Of a stretch of DNA of 64,000 nucleotides, positions 57,778 to 64,000 are shown one piece after another. The notes under the pieces were generated by a model, which saw only the letters and a list, made by a program, of their open reading frames with translations, ran no database searches and was not told the DNA's origin. The stretch lies in assembly GCF_002155265.1 (NCBI RefSeq), contig NZ_CP021251.1, positions 372,001-436,000 of the forward strand, given 5' to 3'. The translations under genes and the position numbers were made by a program. The stretch's first letter is position 1, and each line of letters opens with the position of its first letter. This DNA comes from Corynebacterium pseudotuberculosis. GTDB lineage: Bacteria > Actinomycetota > Actinomycetes > Mycobacteriales > Mycobacteriaceae.

Positions 57778-57823
57778 AACAAGCACGCTTAAGAAGCGAC
57801 TACGCTTCTTAAGCGTGCTTGTT
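57778..57823 (+). repeat. Perfect 21-bp inverted repeat spanning the tsaB start codon
   Basis: The arms 57778-57798 and 57803-57823 are exact complements with a 4-base loop (ACTA). The tsaB GTG (57815) lies inside the right arm. No run of Ts follows, so it is not a plain terminator. In RNA it would hide the start codon and the region where a ribosome site should be. Confidence 0.95.
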
Positions 57824-58489
57824 CTTGCTTTGGATACCGCCACCCCAGATCTCATAGTCGGACTCGTCCGAGTTCCCTCGGATACAGACACTGGGGTTGT
57901 TGTTGCGCAACGGATTTTGACGGATAGTCGGCAGCATAATGAGCTGCTGACTCCCACTGTCGTGGAGATTTTAGAAGAATCAGGGCAAAAGTTCGCTGAT
58001 ATCGACCGCATTGTGGTCGGCTGTGGGCCGGGGCCTTTTACCGGCCTTAGGGTAGGGATGGTAACTGCGGCAGCCTTTGGTGATGCTCTTGGTATTCCTG
58101 TGCACGGTGTATGCACTCACGATGCAATTGCAAACCAACTTGACGGGCAAGCTCTTGTTGCCACGGACGCAAGGCGCAAAGAGATCTATTGGTCGCTCTA
58201 CTCAGACGGCGTGAGAACGATGGGTCCAGGCATTGTTGCTCCGGCAGAATTGTCGATTCCTTCCAGAATCTCGACGGTCTCCATCCCCGAAAAATTAGGG
58301 CAACTGCTTCCCGGCCCCCTGAGGGACGTACCTCAGGTAAATTTGCGTCCTTTGCCGGAATGCCTTGTTGCTGTTGCTGATTTTTCGCAGACTCCTGAGC
58401 CTTTAGAACCGTTGTATTTGCGCCGTCCGGATGCGAAAGAACCGGCCCCAAAGCCAAGGTCTTCGGCCATCCCGAAGGTGGAAATCTAA
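57815..58489 (+). CDS. tsaB: tRNA t6A biosynthesis protein TsaB
   Basis: TsaB is the scaffold partner of TsaD in making t6A. The 224-residue protein starts MLVLALDTATPDLIVGLVR, the nucleotide-site pattern of the family. It continues with RQHNELLTPTVVEIL and GCGPGPFTGLRVGM. The start must be GTG 57815, because the family N-terminus begins here and no other start codon is in frame. No Shine-Dalgarno match is seen; the start lies in a 21-bp hairpin. rimI and tsaD follow directly. Confidence 0.94.
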   Translation: MLVLALDTATPDLIVGLVRVPSDTDTGVVVAQRILTDSRQHNELLTPTVVEILEESGQKFADIDRIVVGCGPGPFTGLRVGMVTAAAFGDALGIPVHGVCTHDAIANQLDGQALVATDARRKEIYWSLYSDGVRTMGPGIVAPAELSIPSRISTVSIPEKLGQLLPGPLRDVPQVNLRPLPECLVAVADFSQTPEPLEPLYLRRPDAKEPAPKPRSSAIPKVEI

Positions 58490-58981
58490 GTGTTTCTCCG
58501 CGAACTAACTGCTGCCGATGCGCCACGGTGCGCGGAATTAGAAACGCTCCTTTTTTCCGAGGAAAATCCGTGGTCGGTAGAGGACCTGCGTGCGGCGATA
58601 AATCATCCGCACACGCTATATATTGCAGTTGTGGATTCGCTTGAGAAAGGCCTCATACTTGGATATGCGGGCTTGGCAATGCTGGGACCGGCCCATGACC
58701 CCGAGTTTGAAATTCATACCATTGGGGTGGATCCTCAGTTTCAACGTCAGGGGGTGGCTCGTTTGATGATGGACAACATAACGTTTGTGGCGGATCGTGC
58801 CGCGGGGCCGGTTTTCCTAGAAGTACGGACAACAAATGAGCCCGCCATACGTTTGTATGAGTCGTATGGTTTTGAGCGACAAGGGGTTCGGAAAAACTAT
58901 TATCAGCCCTCAGGCGCGGATGCCTATGTGATGATGCGAACGCCATCCGCTGTGGAAAGCAATGAAGAGAGTGGAAAATAA
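58490..58981 (+). CDS. rimI: Ribosomal protein N-acetyltransferase RimI (GNAT)
   Basis: This GNAT enzyme acetylates the N-terminus of a ribosomal protein (S18 in E. coli) using acetyl-CoA. The 163-residue chain has [20 protein letters not shown], then [23 protein letters not shown] with the acetyl-CoA loop QRQGVA, and [24 protein letters not shown] 58490 directly follows the tsaB stop. The order tsaB-rimI-tsaD is a common actinobacterial operon. Confidence 0.93.
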   Translation: MFLRELTAADAPRCAELETLLFSEENPWSVEDLRAAINHPHTLYIAVVDSLEKGLILGYAGLAMLGPAHDPEFEIHTIGVDPQFQRQGVARLMMDNITFVADRAAGPVFLEVRTTNEPAIRLYESYGFERQGVRKNYYQPSGADAYVMMRTPSAVESNEESGK

Positions 58982-58982
58982 T

Positions 58983-60038
58983 ATGATTGTCCTTGGCATC
59001 GAATCGTCGTGTGACGAGACCGGCGTGGGCATTATTGAGCTTTCGCCTGACGGAAGCATGCGGATACTGGCCGACGCAGTGGCCTCCTCCATGGAAGAGC
59101 ATGCGCGTTTTGGCGGCGTGGTTCCTGAGATTGCTTCTAGGGCGCATCTTGAGGCGATGGTGCCGGTGATGCGGCAGGCATTGGATGCGGCGGGCGTCGA
59201 TAAGCCTGATGCAGTGGCCGCGACCGTGGGGCCGGGGCTCGCCGGTGCTCTGCTGGTGGGGGCTTCCGCAGCAAAGGCCTATGCGGCGGCGTGGGACGTG
59301 CCTTTTTATGGGGTAAACCACCTGGGTGGACATGTGGCAGTGGCCAATTTGGAGGGCGAGGAGCTTCCTCATTCCATTGCGCTTTTGGTATCGGGCGGGC
59401 ATTCCCAACTGCTGGAAGTTCAAGCGGTGGGTAAACCGATGAAGGAATTGGGTTCTACGCTTGACGACGCCGCCGGGGAAGCCTACGACAAGGTTGCACG
59501 GCTGCTCGGCTTGGGATATCCAGGCGGACCTGTGATAGATAAGCTCGCCGCGCGAGGTAACCGCAAAGCGATTCGCTTTCCCCGAGGACTTTCGCGTGCC
59601 GACGATCTACGCGGTGAGCATCGTTACAATTTTTCCTTCTCTGGGCTAAAGACATCAGTGGCGCGCTACGTGGAAAAGGCGGAACGCGAGCAGAGCGTGA
59701 TCAGCGTTGAAGATGTATGTGCTTCTTTTCAAGAAGCAGTGTGTGACGTGCTAACGCACAAGGCGATCCTTGCCTGCCAGGACACCGGTGCCAAGGTTCT
59801 GCTTTTGGGCGGCGGTGTCGCAGCCAATTCACGATTGCGAGAGTTAGCTGCAGCGCGATGCCAAACTGCGGGCATTGAGCTTCGCGTCCCGCGCTTTAAG
59901 TTATGTACGGATAATGGAGTAATGATTGCCGCTGTGGCGGCGCAGCTCATTCACGAGGGTGCCCCACAGTCGGGGTTACGTATTGGTACTGATACCTCGT
60001 TGGAAGTAGAGATTCCGCTTGTGTATGCGGCTACGTAG
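58983..60038 (+). CDS. tsaD: tRNA t6A transferase TsaD
   Basis: TsaD transfers threonylcarbamoyl to A37 of tRNA. The 351-residue protein starts [17 protein letters not shown], the family N-terminus. It has the metal-binding [16 protein letters not shown] (His about 112 and 116), the [10 protein letters not shown] segment and the phosphate loop region [16 protein letters not shown] start at ATG 58983, one base after the rimI stop; a start seven codons earlier is also open. TsaC is not in this window. Confidence 0.96.
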   Translation: MIVLGIESSCDETGVGIIELSPDGSMRILADAVASSMEEHARFGGVVPEIASRAHLEAMVPVMRQALDAAGVDKPDAVAATVGPGLAGALLVGASAAKAYAAAWDVPFYGVNHLGGHVAVANLEGEELPHSIALLVSGGHSQLLEVQAVGKPMKELGSTLDDAAGEAYDKVARLLGLGYPGGPVIDKLAARGNRKAIRFPRGLSRADDLRGEHRYNFSFSGLKTSVARYVEKAEREQSVISVEDVCASFQEAVCDVLTHKAILACQDTGAKVLLLGGGVAANSRLRELAAARCQTAGIELRVPRFKLCTDNGVMIAAVAAQLIHEGAPQSGLRIGTDTSLEVEIPLVYAAT

Positions 60039-60068
60039 AGCAGGGGAGTTCGCTGGCAGATAACTTTG

Positions 60069-60097
60069 TTGAGTGCTGGCACTTGCAGGGGTAGAGT
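60069..60097 (+). promoter_or_regulatory. Promoter of groES-groEL1
   Basis: TTGAGT (60069-60074) and TAGAGT (60092-60097) are 17 bases apart and fit the housekeeping pattern, including the corynebacterial -10 TAnAnT. The promoter overlaps the CIRCE operator, so HrcA binding would block it. Confidence 0.6.
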
Positions 60098-60102
60098 GCC
60101 AG
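60076..60102. promoter_or_regulatory. CIRCE operator (HrcA site) upstream of groES
   Basis: CTGGCACTT (60076-60084), nine bases, then GAGTGCCAG (60094-60102) form the 9-N9-9 inverted repeat of CIRCE. It matches the actinobacterial form with a single mismatch in the left arm. It predicts HrcA-controlled heat-shock expression of groES and groEL1. Confidence 0.85.
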
Positions 60103-60199
60103 TAGGTTGTACTCACACAGTTGTTCACCCGCGACGACGGCTGTGCTGGAATTCTCGCAACCGGCACAAAGAGAAACTTCATTTTACGGAAGGTATATC

Positions 60200-62130
<1,931 letters not shown>

Positions 62131-62139
62131 AAAATGCAA

Positions 62140-62184
62140 AGAGTCCCGAGCGTTGGTTTTCTGTCCATGCTCGGGACTTTTGCT
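62140..62184 (+). terminator. Rho-independent terminator after groEL1
   Basis: AGTCCCGAGC (62142-62151) pairs with GCTCGGGACT (62169-62178) around a 17-base loop, followed by TTTT. Confidence 0.9.
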
Positions 62185-62226
62185 ATTCACGGCAATTGGA
62201 TGATGGCTCTTTGAACAAGTTGTGGC

Positions 62227-62508
62227 TTAGCCGTACCTCCTCGATAGCATTGTTGCGCGTTCCGATTCGGAAAGACCTCCCCATATTCCATAAGGTTCAG
62301 CGTATTGGAGAGCATGTTGCCTGCAATTCCTCAGCACCGGACACAAGGAACAAATTTCTTTTGCCTGGCGTTCACGGGACCGTCTAGCCAGACCCCGTTC
62401 GCCCTCGGGGTGATAAAAAATTTCCGACTGGGTTCCCCTGCATGCTCCGTGCAATTGCCAATCCCATAACTGGGTTTGTGGAGCCGGTAATAGGTCGGTG
62501 TTGTTCAT
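62227..62508 (-). CDS. whiB3: WhiB-family iron-sulfur regulator (WhiB3 type)
   Basis: WhiB proteins are redox-sensing [4Fe-4S] transcription factors that work with the principal sigma factor. The 93-residue protein has four cysteines in the family arrangement (Cys23, Cys53, Cys56, Cys62: GACRG and CSLCPVLRNC), then the YGIWGGLSESER turn. Its place between groEL1 and divergent sigD matches whiB3 in mycobacteria. Other WhiB subclasses cannot be excluded from sequence alone. Confidence 0.9.
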   Translation of the reverse strand: MNNTDLLPAPQTQLWDWQLHGACRGTQSEIFYHPEGERGLARRSRERQAKEICSLCPVLRNCRQHALQYAEPYGIWGGLSESERATMLSRRYG

Positions 62509-62837
62509 ATGAAGGGTAATTCCTTATATCAATGGTATGTGGTGGGTAGAAAAGCAGACTCTGAACATGAGGAAGCTGCGTTTTTGATTGTGCGGGCGTG
62601 AAGTAAACAAGGCATGGACGCGGAGGGAAGAGAGGGAAAATTCTGGAAAAAATCGTCGATTCTTTCCAGAACCGCCGCTACCACTAAAGTTGATAACTGA
62701 GGCTATGTCCCAGGTATTATTTACTTTTTGTATCGTTGGACAATTCGGTAATTCTGATTCGGGCTGCAAGTACTGCCGATGATCGTGCTTAGACGGTCCG
62801 ATTCTAAATGCGAATGATGGAAGAGAAAGGGCTAGCA
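62509..62837. other. Divergent promoter region between whiB3 and sigD
   Basis: About 330 bases that must drive both divergent genes. The only structure I can support is the 31-bp imperfect palindrome at 62641-62671. AAAGGG at 62826-62831 is the ribosome site for the sigD GTG. Confidence 0.5.
62641..62671. repeat. 31-bp imperfect palindrome, full copy of a dispersed motif
   Basis: TTCTGGAAA and TTTCCAGAA (62641-62649, 62663-62671) enclose AATCG-T-CGATT, with one mismatched pair (62650/62662). Half or partial copies occur at 53352-53369, 55842-55864 and 58248-58268. It is the only copy I see that is intergenic and symmetric. Confidence 0.8.
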
Positions 62838-63398
62838 GTGGCCGAAACAGAGACTGAACTCTCAAGTCTCGTACCGCGCGCTGCCGGGGGTGATTCTCGG
62901 TCGCTGCAACGAGTTATCTCCATCATTTACCCGAAGGTATTGAGCTACGCGCGCATTCGTCTGAGTGGCGGGCGACACCCCACCCCGGAGGACGTGGCTC
63001 AGGAAATTTGCTTGGCTGTGGCTACGTCGATAAGCAAATTTGTGGATCAGGGCAAGCCTTTTATGGCTTTTGTGTATGGCATCGCTTCCAACAAAGTCGC
63101 TGATGCCCACCGGGCGTATTCCCGTGATGTGGCCAACCCCACGGAAGACGTTCCAGAAACCGAGGTAGAACTCGAGACACCGGAATCGTTTGCGCTGGTA
63201 GCGGCCGGTAGTAACAGAGTTAAGGAACTTCTCGATTTACTAGGTGATAAGCCTCGCGAGATTATTACTCTTCGAGTTTTTGTGGGGCTCTCGGCTGAAG
63301 AAACAGCTGAGATTGTTGGAAGCACACCAGGTGCGGTGCGAGTAGCGCAGCATCGGGCACTTGCCACATTGCGCAAGGCATTAGAGCAGGAGAACTAA
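62838..63398 (+). CDS. sigD: ECF RNA polymerase sigma factor SigD
   Basis: An alternative sigma factor that controls cell-envelope genes in corynebacteria and mycobacteria. The 186-residue chain has region 2 (RVISIIYPKVLSYARIRLSGG...EDVAQEICLAV, AFVYGIASNKVADAHR) and region 4 (EIITLRVFVGLSAEETAEIVGSTPGAVRVAQHRALATLRK). GTG 62838 follows AAAGGG; an ATG frame starts at 62808. The anti-sigma gene follows two bases later. Confidence 0.94.
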   Translation: MAETETELSSLVPRAAGGDSRSLQRVISIIYPKVLSYARIRLSGGRHPTPEDVAQEICLAVATSISKFVDQGKPFMAFVYGIASNKVADAHRAYSRDVANPTEDVPETEVELETPESFALVAAGSNRVKELLDLLGDKPREIITLRVFVGLSAEETAEIVGSTPGAVRVAQHRALATLRKALEQEN

Positions 63399-63400
63399 GG

Positions 63401-64000
63401 ATGACAGAACGCCGTTGGGCGAGAGACGGGGTCGAGGCCGCGCAATCTGTTGAACAGTTGCGGGCAGACGATCAGTTTCTAACGCACCTGTCTCAGGGCG
63501 TTGACCCGACCGATGGGCAGGACCCGTTGGCTCGGTTGTTCTTGGATGCGCGCGCTGAGATTCAAACGAACGTCCCACAGGCTCCTACACTGGCGATGCT
63601 CGGCCTTGGTTCGGCGGAGGAGTTTCCTACAGGGGAGCTAGCTCCAGTGACAAACGAATCCGTGGATTCTTCCCAGCTTATCGACGCTCCCGCGGCCAAG
63701 GTGATCGAGCTTCCTCGCCGTAGATGGAATAATGCTTTTGCCCATGCCCTGGTTGGCGCAGCGGCAGCAACACTCATCATTGCTGGTGGTGGCACCGCTA
63801 TCTATAACGCAGGCGAAGGTTCTGCGTTATATGCGTTGAATCAAAAGTTCTTTGGACAAACAACAAACACTGAAGCCGTTGTAGCCCTTGCCTCAAAGCT
63901 GGACCAGGCAAATGATCTCAACGCAAAGGGCGATAAGGAAGGCGCACGCCAGCTGCTGGAGCAGGCTCGAGAGCTGGTCAATATGCTTAATGCGCGTGAC
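63401..64000 (+). CDS. rsdA: Anti-sigma-D factor RsdA (partial, C-terminus missing)
   Basis: The frame opens at ATG 63401 and runs off the right edge (200 codons). The N-terminal part holds the sigma-binding segment VEQLRADDQFLTHLSQG. A single hydrophobic helix (HALVGAAAATLIIAGGG) follows, and the outer part is predicted helical. Position directly after sigD, the anti-sigma topology and the pattern fit RsdA, which keeps SigD inactive at the membrane until it is cleaved. The C-terminal region is not visible. Confidence 0.85.
   Translation, partial: MTERRWARDGVEAAQSVEQLRADDQFLTHLSQGVDPTDGQDPLARLFLDARAEIQTNVPQAPTLAMLGLGSAEEFPTGELAPVTNESVDSSQLIDAPAAKVIELPRRRWNNAFAHALVGAAAATLIIAGGGTAIYNAGEGSALYALNQKFFGQTTNTEAVVALASKLDQANDLNAKGDKEGARQLLEQARELVNMLNARD

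Overview
The window is about 64 kb of chromosome from a moderate-GC Corynebacterium, most likely of the diphtheriae / ulcerans / pseudotuberculosis group. The support is the gene content and order: a secreted NanH-type sialidase, a MusEFGI-K maltose importer, an ancestral ESX-4-like type VII secretion locus between truA and rplM, and the actinobacterial runs rplM-rpsI-glmM, alr-tsaE, tsaB-rimI-tsaD-groES-groEL1 and whiB3/sigD/rsdA. The species assignment is an inference. I saw no rRNA, tRNA, CRISPR array, prophage or insertion sequence.

Layout. 1-4654 (minus strand): an oligopeptide/dipeptide ABC importer, with the binding protein cut by the window edge. 5367-6618: rplN-rplX-rplE. 7312-13066: serine permease, serine dehydratase, a Tat/lipoprotein asparaginase and a secreted PAP2 phosphatase. 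13359-16026: rpsH-rplF-rplR-rpsE-rpmD-rplO. 16253-25181: a small exported protein, musE-F-G-I, an FNT-family channel, a frameshifted DUF4032 gene and musK. 25884-28697: secY, adk and a broken methionine aminopeptidase gene. 29085-32085: sialidase and an L,D-transpeptidase. 32383-37008: infA-rpsM-rpsK-rpsD-rpoA-rplQ-truA. 37088-47386: the type VII locus (eccB, a PGPGW membrane protein, mycP, eccD, eccC, an Rv3446c-like protein and two WXG100 proteins). 47719-50233: rplM-rpsI-glmM. 50304-52079: a three-gene cassette of unknown function. 52129-62130: an alpha/beta-hydrolase-fold protein, alr, tsaE, an AspT-type transporter, a small membrane protein, tsaB-rimI-tsaD, groES-groEL1. 62227-64000: whiB3, sigD and the start of rsdA.

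How it works together. The S10/spc/alpha ribosomal superoperon is present but cut into blocks by nutrient-uptake and surface genes; each block has its own promoter-like or terminator signals. Several inserts serve carbon and nitrogen scavenging (peptides, serine, asparagine, maltose, sialic acid) and cell-envelope work (L,D-transpeptidase, phosphatase, ESX-4). The tsaB/tsaE/tsaD genes together make the tRNA t6A modification.

Main points for a second look: two interrupted genes (map and the DUF4032 gene); the glmM-linked cassette beside the ESX-4 locus; a perfect 21-bp inverted repeat over the tsaB start codon; an over-represented 11-mer, GCTTATCGACG; a dispersed palindromic repeat; and a hydrolase whose nucleophile elbow has Gly in place of Ser. 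Starts were moved to internal ATG/GTG codons where a Shine-Dalgarno match, signal peptide or family N-terminus favoured it.
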